Numbered from the stretch's first letter, positions 43,323 through 53,033 are shown. The stretch: DNA of 64,000 nt from Streptomyces sp. HUAS MG91 (GCF_040529335.1 NZ_CP159534.1:1550001-1614000), one strand, 5' to 3'. Translations and numbers: made by a program. The notes: generated from the letters alone by a model not told the origin.

Positions 43323-44291
43323 ATGACGCGCCGAAGACCTCGCACCCCGCCCGCCCCGCTCCCCCAGCGCGACGGCATCGACCCGGTACGCGTACGGCTG
43401 CCCGTCGACGGCACCGACACCTGGCCCACCGTCCGCGACCACCTCGTGGAGCGGCTCCGCGCGGGCGACGGCGTGATCGACGCGATGATCGCCGACGGGC
43501 GCATCGTGCGGGCCGACGGCACGGCCGTCACCGCCACGACGGCGTACGAACCGGGCGGACACGTCTGGTTCCACCGCGACCTGGCACCCGAGACACCCGT
43601 GCCGTTCCCCCTCGGCATCGTGTACCGCGACGCCCACATCGTCGTCGCCGACAAGCCCCACTTCCTGGCCACGACCCCGCGCGGCAGCCATGTCGCCGAG
43701 ACCGCACTCGCGCGCCTGCGCCGCGAGCTGGGCATCCCGGCGCTGGGCCCGGCCCACCGGCTCGACCGGCTGACGGCGGGGCTCGTGCTGTTCGTCGTGC
43801 GGCCGCAGGAGCGGGGCAGGTACCAGACGCTGTTCCGGGACCGGCTCGTGGCCAAGGAGTACGAGGCGGTGGCCCCGTACGATCCCGCGGTGCCGCTGCC
43901 CGCGACCCTGCGCAGCCGGATCGAGAAGGAGCCCGGGGTGCTCGCCGCGCGGGAGGTCCCGGACGGCGAACCCAATGCCGAGACCGGGGTGCGGCTCGAC
44001 GGCCGCGCGGGACCGCTCGGCCTGTACAGGCTGACACCGCACACCGGGCGCACCCATCAGCTGCGGGTGCACATGAACAGCCTGGGCCTGCCGATCCTCG
44101 GCGACCCCCTGTACCCGGCGGTCATCGACGCGGTCGCGCCCGGTGACTTCCGCCGGCCGCTGCAACTCCTCGCGCGGACACTGGAGTTCCGGGATCCGGT
44201 GACCGGGCGCGAGCACCGGTTCGTCAGCGCTCGCACCCTGCGCGCCTGGACGTCGTACGAGTCCTGGGCCACCGAACCGGCCGATCAGTAG
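43323..44291 (+). CDS. RluA-family pseudouridine synthase
   Basis: A 322-residue pseudouridine synthase. The catalytic motif is GPAHRLDRLTAGLVLF, with the conserved Asp (about residue 150) that attacks the target uridine. An S4-like N-terminal part (VRDHLVERLRAGDGVIDAMI) may help RNA binding. Late motifs include THQLRVHMNSLGLPILGDPLY. It modifies rRNA or tRNA; the position is unknown. ATG 43323 lacks a ribosome binding site, but TACCCT about 8 bases upstream suggests a leaderless transcript. It overlaps the convergent P450 gene by seven bases. Confidence 0.9.
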   Translation: MTRRRPRTPPAPLPQRDGIDPVRVRLPVDGTDTWPTVRDHLVERLRAGDGVIDAMIADGRIVRADGTAVTATTAYEPGGHVWFHRDLAPETPVPFPLGIVYRDAHIVVADKPHFLATTPRGSHVAETALARLRRELGIPALGPAHRLDRLTAGLVLFVVRPQERGRYQTLFRDRLVAKEYEAVAPYDPAVPLPATLRSRIEKEPGVLAAREVPDGEPNAETGVRLDGRAGPLGLYRLTPHTGRTHQLRVHMNSLGLPILGDPLYPAVIDAVAPGDFRRPLQLLARTLEFRDPVTGREHRFVSARTLRAWTSYESWATEPADQ

Positions 44292-45790
44292 CCGCGCCAC
44301 CAGCGCAGGAACCGCTGCCAGGCGCCGACCGGAGGCTCCGGCTCGGCCTGCGGCACCGGGGCGGCGGGTGCCGCAGGCTCCACAGGCGCAACAGGCGGCA
44401 TGGGCGCGGCCGGTGCGGGAGGCGACGAGACCTGCCAGTCCGGCTTGCGCGGCGGGGTGATGCTGGGCTTGCCGCTGACGTCCTGCTGCGCCCGGGGCGT
44501 GAACGTCACCGGGAGCGTCACCAGATGCCGGGACAGGATCGACGAGCGCCACCGCAACTCGCTCTCGTCGACGGAGAGTTCGGTGTCGGGCAGCCGCATC
44601 AGGAACGCGTCGACCCCGATCTCGGCGATGGCGCGGCCGATGTCCTGTCCGGGGCACTCGTGCGGCCCGCCGCCGAACGCGAGATGCGAGCGGTTGCCCA
44701 TCATGTGGGCGGTCGGGTCGGGGCGGACGACCGGGCACACATTGCCCGGCTGGATCCCGAAGAGCAGACCGTCGCCCGCGCGGATCCGCTGCCCGCCCAG
44801 CTCGGTGTCCACCTTCGCGAAGTAGCCGATCATGGCGCTGAACGGCGGTTCGTCCCACAGCGACTGCTCGACGGCCTCGGGCACGGTCATCTGCCCGCCG
44901 TTGAGCTGGGCGCGGAAGCGCGGGTCGGTGAGCACGACGCGCAGCACGTTCGCGATGAGGTTGGCCGTGGCCTCGTACCCGGCGATGAGGACCAGGCGCA
45001 GGTGGTGCGCGACCTCCTCGTCGGTGAGCCCGGCCGGGTCGCTGATCAGCCCGCTGGTGAAGTCGCCGTCGACCGGCCGGGCCCGGCGGCGCGCCACGAG
45101 GTCGAACAGGACGCCCATGATGAACTCGTTGCTGGCGATGGCCGTCTCGGTGCCCTTGAGGAAGTCGCGGGCGTTCTGCACGATCCGCTCGCTGTAGGCC
45201 TCGGGGGCGCCGATGACGTCGAGCATCACCATCATCGGCAGGTGCTCGGCGAACTCGCTGACGATGTCGCAGGTGCCGCGCTCGGAGAACCGGTTGATGA
45301 TCTCCTGGGTGCCCTTGTTGATGGACCGGCGCAGGCTGCGGTGCTCGATGGTCGACATGGCGGCGGTGACCGCGCCGCGCAGCCGGGCGTGCTCGGCCCC
45401 CTCGACGAAGGACGCCATGGGCTGCCAGCTGATGACCGGGGCGAGCGGGTGCGTGGGCTTGAACGTGCCGTCCTTCATCGGCGTCCAGATACGGGCGTCC
45501 CGGGTGAACTGGGACGTGCTGCGCACCATGTGCAAGTTCTCGGTGTGGCCGAGCACCGCCCACATCTGAACGTCCTCGTGGATGAACACGGGCGCGACCG
45601 GGCCGTGTTCGGCGCGCAGCTTCTCGTAGAGGGCCGGGATGTCGGCGTCGGCCTCGGGCCCGTAGAGCCGGCGCACCCCGCCCGGGCCGAGGGCGTGCGC
45701 GGGACAGCCGGGCGGCGGAGCCTCGCCGTAGCCGTCGATGTCGTCGTACCCGGCGGGTGACTGGGAGGGGTTGGGGGGAGGAGGCGTCAC
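44285..45790 (-). CDS. cvnE: Cytochrome P450 (CYP157-like) of the conservon
   Basis: A 501-residue P450. The heme loop FGGGPHECPG (372-381) has the ligand Cys379, and the I-helix motif AGYEAT lies at 270-275. The K-helix ExxR is missing: the aligned segment reads EQSLW (308-312). CYP157 proteins from Streptomyces were reported to lack ExxR in the same way. A Pro/Ala-rich C-terminal tail of about 75 residues follows the domain. It lies 54 bases after the GTPase gene in the conservon. The substrate is unknown. Confidence 0.9.
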   Translation of the reverse strand: MTPPPPNPSQSPAGYDDIDGYGEAPPPGCPAHALGPGGVRRLYGPEADADIPALYEKLRAEHGPVAPVFIHEDVQMWAVLGHTENLHMVRSTSQFTRDARIWTPMKDGTFKPTHPLAPVISWQPMASFVEGAEHARLRGAVTAAMSTIEHRSLRRSINKGTQEIINRFSERGTCDIVSEFAEHLPMMVMLDVIGAPEAYSERIVQNARDFLKGTETAIASNEFIMGVLFDLVARRRARPVDGDFTSGLISDPAGLTDEEVAHHLRLVLIAGYEATANLIANVLRVVLTDPRFRAQLNGGQMTVPEAVEQSLWDEPPFSAMIGYFAKVDTELGGQRIRAGDGLLFGIQPGNVCPVVRPDPTAHMMGNRSHLAFGGGPHECPGQDIGRAIAEIGVDAFLMRLPDTELSVDESELRWRSSILSRHLVTLPVTFTPRAQQDVSGKPSITPPRKPDWQVSSPPAPAAPMPPVAPVEPAAPAAPVPQAEPEPPVGAWQRFLRWWRGY

Positions 45791-45844
45791 GGAAATCGCT
45801 CCGGTCGTTCGGTGGACTGGTCTGTCGGACGCGGGAGTTCGGGG

Positions 45845-46495
45845 TCAGGCGCGGTGCAGGGCCATCTCGTGGAGATAGCGCATCAGGGTCAGCAGCACAT
45901 CGCGGCTGGAGGCCCGGCGGCGGGCGTCGCACTCGATGATCGGGACGTGCGGGTCCAGGTCGAGGGCGCTGCGCAGCTCCTCGGCGGGGTAGCGCGGGCC
46001 GTCCGGGAAGGCGTTGTTGGCGATGACGAACGGGACGCCGCGCTCCTCGAGGCGCCCGATCACGTCGAAGCTGACCTCCAGGCGGCGGGTGTCGATCAGG
46101 ACGACGGCCCCGAGCGCGCCCTCGAACAGGCCGTTCCACAGGAACCAGAAGCGCTCCTGGCCCGGTGTGCCGAACAGGTAGAGCACGAGTTCGTCGGTGA
46201 TCCTGATGCGGCCGAAGTCCATGGCCACGGTGGTGGCCGTCTTGGTCTCGGAGCCGTAGTTGTCGTCGACGCCGATGCCCGCCTGCGTCATGGTCTCCTC
46301 GGTGGTGAGCGGGCGGATCTCGCTGACCGATCCCACCATCGTGGTCTTGCCCACCCCGAACCCGCCGACGATCACGATCTTGACGGCCGAGGTGACCGTC
46401 TCGGGCATCCGGTCCTCGGCGCGCGGTCCGGGGATGTGCACGCCGCCGGGGGTGACGTCGGTGGCGGCCGCGTGCTCAGAGCTTCTGTAGTCCAT
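45845..46495 (-). CDS. cvnD: Conservon small GTPase
   Basis: A 216-residue Ras/MglA-like GTPase with Walker A GGFGVGKTT (44-52), a Thr-rich switch I (LTTEETMTQAGIGVDD), G3-like FGTPGQERF (DxxG replaced by GTPGQ) and ANNAF in place of NKxD. It works with the roadblock and DUF742 proteins as a membrane-associated signalling module resembling eukaryotic G-protein systems. Its start overlaps the DUF742 gene by 20 bases. Confidence 0.92.
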   Translation of the reverse strand: MDYRSSEHAAATDVTPGGVHIPGPRAEDRMPETVTSAVKIVIVGGFGVGKTTMVGSVSEIRPLTTEETMTQAGIGVDDNYGSETKTATTVAMDFGRIRITDELVLYLFGTPGQERFWFLWNGLFEGALGAVVLIDTRRLEVSFDVIGRLEERGVPFVIANNAFPDGPRYPAEELRSALDLDPHVPIIECDARRRASSRDVLLTLMRYLHEMALHRA

Positions 46496-46883
46496 GCATC
46501 ACCGCTTCGAGGAGGGAACGGTCCGCGACGGCGCCCCGGATGACCGGCGCGCGGGCCTGGACCTGTTCGGCCGCGAGGAGTTCGCCGAGCAGCACGGTGA
46601 CCACGCTGAACGGCAGATTGAGGTACGCCGAGATCTCGGCCGTGGACAGCGGCGTCCGGCACATCCGCAGGACGGCCGCCTGTTCGGGCCGCGTCGTCGG
46701 CTTCGGCTCGGTGCGGGCCACGATCAGGGTGACCAGGTCGAGCGGTGCGCGCTCGCCGCCGTCGGTGCCGCCGGTGATGACGTAGAGCCGCTCGAGTTCC
46801 TTGGGGTCCTGGGACGGCCCGGGCGAGCGCCGCTCGCGCCGCGGCGGTGGTTCTCGGTAGGGGGGCTGGGGCGGACGCGTCAT
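46476..46883 (-). CDS. cvnC: Conservon DUF742 protein
   Basis: A 135-residue DUF742 protein with a Pro/Arg-rich N-terminus (about 1-25), then RLYVITGGTDGG and a winged-helix-like core (AVLRMCRTPLSTAEISAYLNLPFSVVTVLLGELLA). The helix pattern suggests a DNA-binding-like fold used for protein contacts. It overlaps both neighbours (ATGA with the roadblock gene, 20 bases with the GTPase gene), consistent with stoichiometric production. Confidence 0.92.
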   Translation of the reverse strand: MTRPPQPPYREPPPRRERRSPGPSQDPKELERLYVITGGTDGGERAPLDLVTLIVARTEPKPTTRPEQAAVLRMCRTPLSTAEISAYLNLPFSVVTVLLGELLAAEQVQARAPVIRGAVADRSLLEAVMHGLQKL

Positions 46884-47287
46884 ACGGTCTGCCCGTTGCG
46901 TCGCGGCGGGCTGGTCAGGTGCGCGCCGATCCGGATGACCAGGTCGCGCATCTGGTGGCTGATCATGCCCGCGTCGACGAACTGGTTGGCGAGGACGGCG
47001 AGATAGGCGCCCTTGCCCGCGGCCATCAGATAGAAGAAGCCGGCGTCGACCTCGATGATGACCATGTTCATCTTGCCGCTGGACTCGGGGATCTCCGTGG
47101 CGACCGCGGAGGCGAGGGACTGGAGTCCGGCACAGGCGGCGGCGATCCGGTCGGCGGCGTCGGGGTCGCCGCCGTAGCGGGCGATGCGCAGTCCGTCGGC
47201 GGACAGCACGACCACCTGCTGCACGTTCGCCACACTGTCGGCGAGCTCCTTGAGCATCCAGTCGAAGTTGGCGCGTTGCTGGATCAC
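46880..47287 (-). CDS. cvnB: Conservon roadblock/LC7 protein
   Basis: A 135-residue roadblock/LC7 domain protein (FDWMLKELADSVANVQQVVVLSADGLRIAR at the start, then the typical beta sheet and C-terminal helix). In MglAB-like systems such proteins act as GTPase-activating partners of the Ras-like protein. It starts at GTG 47287 inside the stop of the sensor gene (GTGA overlap). Confidence 0.92.
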   Translation of the reverse strand: MIQQRANFDWMLKELADSVANVQQVVVLSADGLRIARYGGDPDAADRIAAACAGLQSLASAVATEIPESSGKMNMVIIEVDAGFFYLMAAGKGAYLAVLANQFVDAGMISHQMRDLVIRIGAHLTSPPRRNGQTV

Positions 47288-48933
47288 TGACGGTCTCCCT
47301 CGTCGACCTGCTGGTTGTACGCGTCGTCGTGCGGCTTCTCGGCGGCCTCACCGGGCCCGTGGGCCTCGGCGCCGTCATCGGGTTTCAGCCCGTTCATGAA
47401 CGCCTCGACCCACAGGCCGGGTTCGGGCTGCTCCGGTTTGTCCTGCTCGGGCTTGTCGTGCTCCGGCTCCACGGACGGGGTGACGGGCGCGGTGCCGTAC
47501 TCGTGCGTCCCGGGCGGCGGCATGGAGAGGTCGGGGTTGCGCGGCGTCACGATGATCTGGTTCTCGATGATCTTCGTGTCGACCTTCCTGCGGCGCTGCG
47601 GGAGCCCGTTGGCCCGCCATTCGGTGACCACCGGGACGTCGTCCTCCATCGCGAGGAGCGGGGCGGAGGGGCGCGGACCCGTGGTGGGGCGGCGGGTCTT
47701 CTTCAGCCGCGGCTCTTCCTTGATCGGAACGCCGTTGTGGTCGACGCGCGGCACGGCGGTGGCGCCGATGCCGTGGGCGAGGCCGGGCGCGGGCTCGCTG
47801 CTCATCATGTCGCGCGGGACGACGAGCACGGCGCGCACACCGCCGTACGCGGACTGGCGCAGCGAGATCTGCATGTCGTACATGGAGCAGAGCCGGCCGA
47901 CGATGGACAGGCCGAGGCGCGGGTTCTCGCCGAGGTCGTTGAGGTCGACGCCGGCCTGGGCGCGGTCCAGCATGCGCTCGACCCGGGCCCGCTGCTCCTC
48001 GCCGAGGCTGACGCCGCCGTCCTCGATCTCGATGGCGACGCCGGTCTGCACCTCGACCGCGGTGACGTGCACCCGGGTCTGCGGCGGCGAGTAGCGGGTG
48101 GCGTTGTCGAGCAGTTCGGCGACGGCGTGGATCAGCGGCTCGACGGAGATGCCCTTGATGGCGATGTCGCAGATGGCATGCAGGTCGATGCGCGGGTACT
48201 CCAGGATGCGCGACATGGCGCCGCGCAGCACGCTGTAGAGCTTGACCGGCTTGGGCCACTGGCGGCCGGGGCGGGCGCCGCCGAGGACGGTGACGGAGTC
48301 GGCGAGCCGGCCGATCAGGGCCGTGCCGTGGTCGATGCGCAGGAGGTCGTCGAAGACCTCGGGGTTGCGGCCGTGGTCCTCCTCCATCTCGCGGAGTTCC
48401 TGGGCCTGCTTGTGCACGATGGCCTGGACGCGGCGGGCGATGGAGACGAACGCGCGCTGGGCCGCGTCGTTCGCCGCCGCCTCGCGGTCGATCTCCTTGA
48501 GGCAGGCGCTGATCAGCGCGCGCTCACCGCGGGTGACGTCACGGAAGGCGGGCTCGGAGTCGCAGGTGTTGCGGACCGCGTCCACGGGGTTGTCACCGGT
48601 GCGCAGCCGGTAGAGGGCGTGCGGCAGGACATCCTTGGCGACCCGCATCGTGCGGTGTTCCTGGTCGGCGATCCGGTGCTCCAACTCGGCCACGTGGTGG
48701 GCGAACTGGGCGCGCTGCTCCCGCAGGAGGCGGCCGCGGCGCACGACCTCCGCCGCGACGGCCACCACCAGGAGCGTGCCGAGGGCGCCGCACAGGGCGA
48801 CGGCGAGCCGCGCGGGCTCCGTGACCAGGGCGACGGCCGCTCCGGTGGCGGCGGCCATGACCATCGCGGGCAGCAACAGCACGCGTGTGTAGGGGACTTC
48901 TCGGCCACCGGGAGGCGATTGAACACTCACCAT
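47284..48933 (-). CDS. cvnA: Conservon sensor kinase-like protein
   Basis: A 549-residue membrane sensor. Two close hydrophobic segments (about 18-60, LLLPAMVMAAATGAAVAL and LAVALCGALGTLLVVAVA) are followed by a coiled region (LLREQRAQFAHHVAELEHRIADQEHR) and a histidine-kinase-like ATPase domain (ELLDNATRYSPP, EIEDGGVSLGEE, RLGLSIVGRL). No usual phospho-acceptor His box is seen, typical of conservon sensors. The C-terminus (about 430-549) is a charged, Pro-rich tail. ATG 48933 follows AGAGGGC. It is the first gene of the five-gene conservon. Confidence 0.92.
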   Translation of the reverse strand: MVSVQSPPGGREVPYTRVLLLPAMVMAAATGAAVALVTEPARLAVALCGALGTLLVVAVAAEVVRRGRLLREQRAQFAHHVAELEHRIADQEHRTMRVAKDVLPHALYRLRTGDNPVDAVRNTCDSEPAFRDVTRGERALISACLKEIDREAAANDAAQRAFVSIARRVQAIVHKQAQELREMEEDHGRNPEVFDDLLRIDHGTALIGRLADSVTVLGGARPGRQWPKPVKLYSVLRGAMSRILEYPRIDLHAICDIAIKGISVEPLIHAVAELLDNATRYSPPQTRVHVTAVEVQTGVAIEIEDGGVSLGEEQRARVERMLDRAQAGVDLNDLGENPRLGLSIVGRLCSMYDMQISLRQSAYGGVRAVLVVPRDMMSSEPAPGLAHGIGATAVPRVDHNGVPIKEEPRLKKTRRPTTGPRPSAPLLAMEDDVPVVTEWRANGLPQRRRKVDTKIIENQIIVTPRNPDLSMPPPGTHEYGTAPVTPSVEPEHDKPEQDKPEQPEPGLWVEAFMNGLKPDDGAEAHGPGEAAEKPHDDAYNQQVDEGDRQ

Positions 48934-49291
48934 GTATGCCCTCTGAACGGTCGTATCGGGGAAGTTTGCGACGGTTCGTCGTGTTGCTCGGCTTGTCGTT
49001 CCCTGAATCAATGCGAACCATCGGCGCACACGGGAACAAGCGGCCGAATTCATCTCAACCCGGCGCGCTGCGGGCGAGCTTAGTCGCGCCGGATCATCGC
49101 CGGGTCATATTCCGCAAGGGCCTGAAATCGGCTCCCCGAGAGGAATACACTCCCCCCATTTACACGCTCAGCTGTCATTCGCACACATGGAGTGAAGGCG
49201 TCCGCCTGTCCTCATCCCCGGTGCCGCACACGGCTGAGGGCGCCGCCCGCAGTGGACGACGCCCTCCCTCACACCTGCGACGAGGCGCGGC
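48934..49291. other. 358-base gap upstream of the conservon
   Basis: No gene is supported. It must hold the conservon promoter on the minus strand (GATACG at about 48955-48960 is a weak -10 candidate) and the end of the helY transcript. A 7-bp stem, GAGGGCG (49236-49242) with CGCCCTC (49260-49266), may terminate helY. The middle, about 49080-49200, is AT-richer than its surroundings but shows no clear repeats. Confidence 0.45.
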
Positions 49292-52099
49292 TCACCCCAC
49301 CGACGAGTACGCCACCACCCCGCGCAGCACGGCATCCACGGCCTTGCGGGCATTGCGCGACACGGTGGAGCCCTCCCTGGGAGCCGCCGCCGCGATCTGC
49401 CCCAGCACATCGATCACCTGCTTGCACCAGCGGACGAAGTCGCCGGCCGGCATCTCGGCCTCCCGCAGCACCTCGTCGAGCCCCTTGCCCGAGGCCCACT
49501 GGTAGACGGCCCAGGCGAACCCGAGATCGGGCTCCCGCTGGCCGACGCCCTCCGCCTGGTTGATCCGGAAGTCCTCCTCCAGCGCGTCGAGCCGCCCCCA
49601 GATCCGCACCATCTCGCCGAGCGCGGCCTTGGCCTTGCCCGAGGGCACCTTGGGCGCGAGCGCGTCGTCGCCGACCCGCGCCTCGAACACCAACGCGGAG
49701 ACGCACGCGGCGAGTTCGGCCGGGTCCAGGTCCTCCCAGACCCGGTCCCGCAGGCACTCGCTGGCGAGCAGATCGAGCTCACCGTAGAGCCGCGCGAGCC
49801 GCTTGCCGTGCTCGGTGACCTCGTCGCCGCGCAGATAGTCCATCTCGGTCAGCAGCTTCACGATGCGGTCGAAGGTTCGCGCGATCGTGTTGGTCCGCCC
49901 CTCGATGCGCCGCTCCAGCTGCTCGGTGTCCCGGCGCAGCCGGTGATACCGCTCGGCCCAGCGGGCGTGGTCCTCCCGCTCGTCGCAGCCGTGGCACGGG
50001 TGGGCCCGCAGCTCGGTGCGGAGCCGGGCGATCTCCCGGTCGTCGGCGGCGGGGGCGCGGCCCTTGCGGTGCCGGTCGGGCACGATGTGCCCGGCCTTGG
50101 TCCGCAGCGCCGAGGCGAGGTCCCGCCGCGACTGCGGGGAGCGCGGATTGAACGACTTCGGGATCCGCATCCGCTCCAGCGCCTCCACGGGCACCGGGAA
50201 GTCCATCGAGGCGAGCCGCTTGACCTGGCGCTCCGCGGTCAGCACCAGGGGGCGCGGGCCGTCGTGGTGCTCGAACCCGCGGTGCCCGTTGGACCGGCCG
50301 GCCGGCAGCCCCGGGTCGAGCACGAGCGCGAGGCCCGCGAACTTCCCCGTCGGCACGTGGATCACGTCGCCGGGCTTGAGCTTCTCCAGCGCGGCGGCGG
50401 CCTGCGCCCGGCGCTGCGCGGCGCCCTGCTTGGCCAGCTCGGTCTCCCGGTCCTTCAGCTCGCGGCGCAGCCGCGCGTACTCCTCGAAGTCGCCGAGGTG
50501 ACAGGTCATCGAGGCCTGGTAGCCCTCCAGGCCCTCCTCGTTCCTCTGCACCTGCCGGGAGATCCCGACGACCGACTTGTCGGCCTGGAACTGGGCGAAC
50601 GACGTCTCCAGGAGTTCGCGCGAGCGGTGCCGCCCGAACTGCTCGACCAGATTGACCGCCATGTTGTACGACGGCTTGAAGCTGGAGCGCAGCGGATAGG
50701 TGCGCGTCCCCGCGAGACCCGCCAGGTGCTCGGGGCTGAAACCGCGCTGCCACAGCACCACGGCGTGGCCCTCGACGTCGATGCCGCGCCGCCCGGCCCG
50801 CCCGGTCAGCTGCGTGTACTCGCCCGGGGTGATGTCGGCGTGCTGCTCGCCGTTCCACTTCACGAGCTTCTCCAGGACCACCGAGCGGGCCGGCATGTTG
50901 ATGCCGAGCGCCAGGGTCTCCGTGGCGAAGACCGCCTTGACCAGGCCGCGCACGAACAGCTCCTCGACGACCTCCTTGAAGGTCGGCAGCATGCCGGCGT
51001 GGTGGGCGGCGATCCCGCGCTCCAGCCCCTCGAGCCACTCGTAGTAGCCCAGGACGTGCAGGTCCTCGTCCGGGATGGAGGCGGTGCGCTCCTCGACGAT
51101 CTCCCGGACTCTGGCCCGCGCCTCCTCGTCGTTCAGCCGCAGGCCCGCGTACAGGCACTGCTGCACGGCGGCCTCGCAGGCCGCCCGGCTGAAGATGAAG
51201 GTGATCGCGGGGAGCAGTCCTTCGGAGTCGAGCCGCTCGATGACCTCGGGCCGTCCCGGCGTCCAGATCCGGGAGCGCTGCCGGCGCTCCCGCTCGCGGT
51301 CGGCCTCCCGCATGTTCCGCCCGCGCTTGCGGTCCTGGTACGAGGGGCGGCTGGCCTCCATCCGCGCCATGCGCGTGAGGTCGGGGTTGACGGCCTTCTT
51401 GCTGCCCTCGCCCTCCTCGAAGAGGTCGTACATCCGGCGCCCGGCGAGCACGTGCTGGAACAGCGGTACGGGCCGGTGCTCGGAGACGATCACCTCGGTG
51501 TCGCCGCGCACGGTGTCGAGCCAGTCGCCGAACTCCTCCGCGTTCGACACCGTCGCCGACAGGGAGACCAGGGTGACCGACTCCTGGAGGTGGATGATCA
51601 CCTCTTCCCAGACGGCGCCCCGGAAGCGGTCGGAGAGGTAGTGCACCTCGTCCATGACCACGTAGCCGAGATTGATCAGCGCCTGGGAGCCCGCGTACAG
51701 CATGTTCCGCAGCACTTCGGTGGTCATGACGACCACCGGCGCGTCGCTGTTCACGCTGTTGTCGCCGGTCAGCAGGCCGACCTTGTCCGCGCCGTAGCGC
51801 TTCGCGAGGTCCTGGTACTTCTGGTTCGACAGCGCCTTGATGGGTGTCGTGTAGAAGCACTTCTTGCCCTGCTGGAGGGCGAGGTGCACGGCGAACTCGC
51901 CGACGATCGTCTTGCCTGAGCCGGTGGGCGCGGCCACCAGGACACCCTTGCCCGCCTCCAGTGCCTGACACGCCTCGATCTGGAAGGGGTCGAGACCGAA
52001 GTCGTACATCTCGCGGAAGGAAGCTAGCGCGGTGGCCTGCTCGACGGCCCGCTTACGGGCTGCCGCATACCGCTCGGCCGGTGAGAGGTCCTCTGTCAT
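49292..52099 (-). CDS. helY: DEAD/DEAH-box RNA helicase, Ski2/Mtr4-like (HelY)
   Basis: A 935-residue superfamily 2 helicase. Walker A APTGSGKT (57-64), DEVH box (150-153), SAT motif LSATVSNAEEF, and QLTGRAGRRG (motif VI) are all present. A C-terminal DSHCT-like helical region spans about 760-930. The middle has a charged insert (about 255-300, RKRGRNMREADRERERRQRSR). Relatives act on structured RNA in decay or ribosome maturation. ATG 52099 lies close to the conserved start. It is 43 bases after the lipid kinase gene on the same strand. Confidence 0.93.
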   Translation of the reverse strand: MTEDLSPAERYAAARKRAVEQATALASFREMYDFGLDPFQIEACQALEAGKGVLVAAPTGSGKTIVGEFAVHLALQQGKKCFYTTPIKALSNQKYQDLAKRYGADKVGLLTGDNSVNSDAPVVVMTTEVLRNMLYAGSQALINLGYVVMDEVHYLSDRFRGAVWEEVIIHLQESVTLVSLSATVSNAEEFGDWLDTVRGDTEVIVSEHRPVPLFQHVLAGRRMYDLFEEGEGSKKAVNPDLTRMARMEASRPSYQDRKRGRNMREADRERERRQRSRIWTPGRPEVIERLDSEGLLPAITFIFSRAACEAAVQQCLYAGLRLNDEEARARVREIVEERTASIPDEDLHVLGYYEWLEGLERGIAAHHAGMLPTFKEVVEELFVRGLVKAVFATETLALGINMPARSVVLEKLVKWNGEQHADITPGEYTQLTGRAGRRGIDVEGHAVVLWQRGFSPEHLAGLAGTRTYPLRSSFKPSYNMAVNLVEQFGRHRSRELLETSFAQFQADKSVVGISRQVQRNEEGLEGYQASMTCHLGDFEEYARLRRELKDRETELAKQGAAQRRAQAAAALEKLKPGDVIHVPTGKFAGLALVLDPGLPAGRSNGHRGFEHHDGPRPLVLTAERQVKRLASMDFPVPVEALERMRIPKSFNPRSPQSRRDLASALRTKAGHIVPDRHRKGRAPAADDREIARLRTELRAHPCHGCDEREDHARWAERYHRLRRDTEQLERRIEGRTNTIARTFDRIVKLLTEMDYLRGDEVTEHGKRLARLYGELDLLASECLRDRVWEDLDPAELAACVSALVFEARVGDDALAPKVPSGKAKAALGEMVRIWGRLDALEEDFRINQAEGVGQREPDLGFAWAVYQWASGKGLDEVLREAEMPAGDFVRWCKQVIDVLGQIAAAAPREGSTVSRNARKAVDAVLRGVVAYSSVG

Positions 52100-52142
52100 C
52101 GTGCTTTCGAGCCTACCGGCCACCACCGACAACGGACGATCA

Positions 52143-53033
52143 TTATCCGGTAAGGACCCGCACGGCTCCGGACACGCACTCCGCGACCAGCGGCAACGCC
52201 CCGACGGGCTCGCCGTCCGCGTACCCCGTGATGGCGTCCGCGGCCAGCTCCACCCGCGCCGCCCGGTACACACTGACCACGGGATGCGTCAGATGCGTCC
52301 CCTTGTACACGCGCGGGAAGACGCGCAGCAGGGTCGCCCGGGAGCAGTCGCCGACGACGGTCACGTCGAAGAGCCCGTCGTCCATCGCGGCGTCGGCGCA
52401 GATCCGCATGCCGCCGCCGTACGAGGTTCCGTTGCCGACCGCGACGAGGGTGGCGTCGATCTCCCGCACGGCCCCGTCGTCCAGGGTGAGCCGGAACCGG
52501 GTCGGCTTGAAGGCGGCCAGTTCGAGGCCGATCGCCAGGTCGTACTTGAAGCGGCCGAGCGGCAGCCGCATCCGGTTGCCGCGGTCGTTGACCCGGGAGT
52601 CGAAGCCGGAGGCGAGCACGGTGCCGAACCAGTGGTCGCCGATCCGGCCGAGGTCGATCTCCCGTATCCGCTCCTGCTTCAGCGCGTGGGCGACCAGCGC
52701 GCCCGCCACGGCCGGCTCGCGGATCGGCAGCCCGAGCGAGCGCGCGAAGTCGTTGCCGGTGCCGACCGCGACGACGCCGAGCGGCGTGCCCGTCCCGGCG
52801 ACCGCCTGCAGCGCGAGATTCACCAGGCCGTCCCCGCCGACGGCGACGAGCGCGCCGGTTCCCTCCCGCACGGCGGCTCGCGCGCGTGCCAGGGCGTCGG
52901 GCGCGTCCTCCCCGATGACGCTCCGTACGGAGAACCCGGCGGCCCGCAACGCGGAAGCGGCCGGCTGCGCAGCGCCTGCGCCCCGGCCGCGTCCCGCGGT
53001 GGGATTGACGAAGAGGGTGATCTCACTGCTCAC
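52143..53033 (-). CDS. Diacylglycerol kinase family lipid kinase
   Basis: A 296-residue DAGK/YegS-like enzyme. The N-terminal domain has FVNPTAGRGRG and the nucleotide loop VAVGGDGLVNLAL (about 61-73), followed by GTGNDFARSLGL. The C-terminal domain is the beta-sandwich seen in this family (YGGGMRICADAAMDDGLFDV). It phosphorylates diacylglycerol or a related lipid, feeding phosphatidate synthesis. It lies 42 bases after tatC and is probably the next gene of that operon. Confidence 0.9.
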   Translation of the reverse strand: MSSEITLFVNPTAGRGRGAGAAQPAASALRAAGFSVRSVIGEDAPDALARARAAVREGTGALVAVGGDGLVNLALQAVAGTGTPLGVVAVGTGNDFARSLGLPIREPAVAGALVAHALKQERIREIDLGRIGDHWFGTVLASGFDSRVNDRGNRMRLPLGRFKYDLAIGLELAAFKPTRFRLTLDDGAVREIDATLVAVGNGTSYGGGMRICADAAMDDGLFDVTVVGDCSRATLLRVFPRVYKGTHLTHPVVSVYRAARVELAADAITGYADGEPVGALPLVAECVSGAVRVLTG

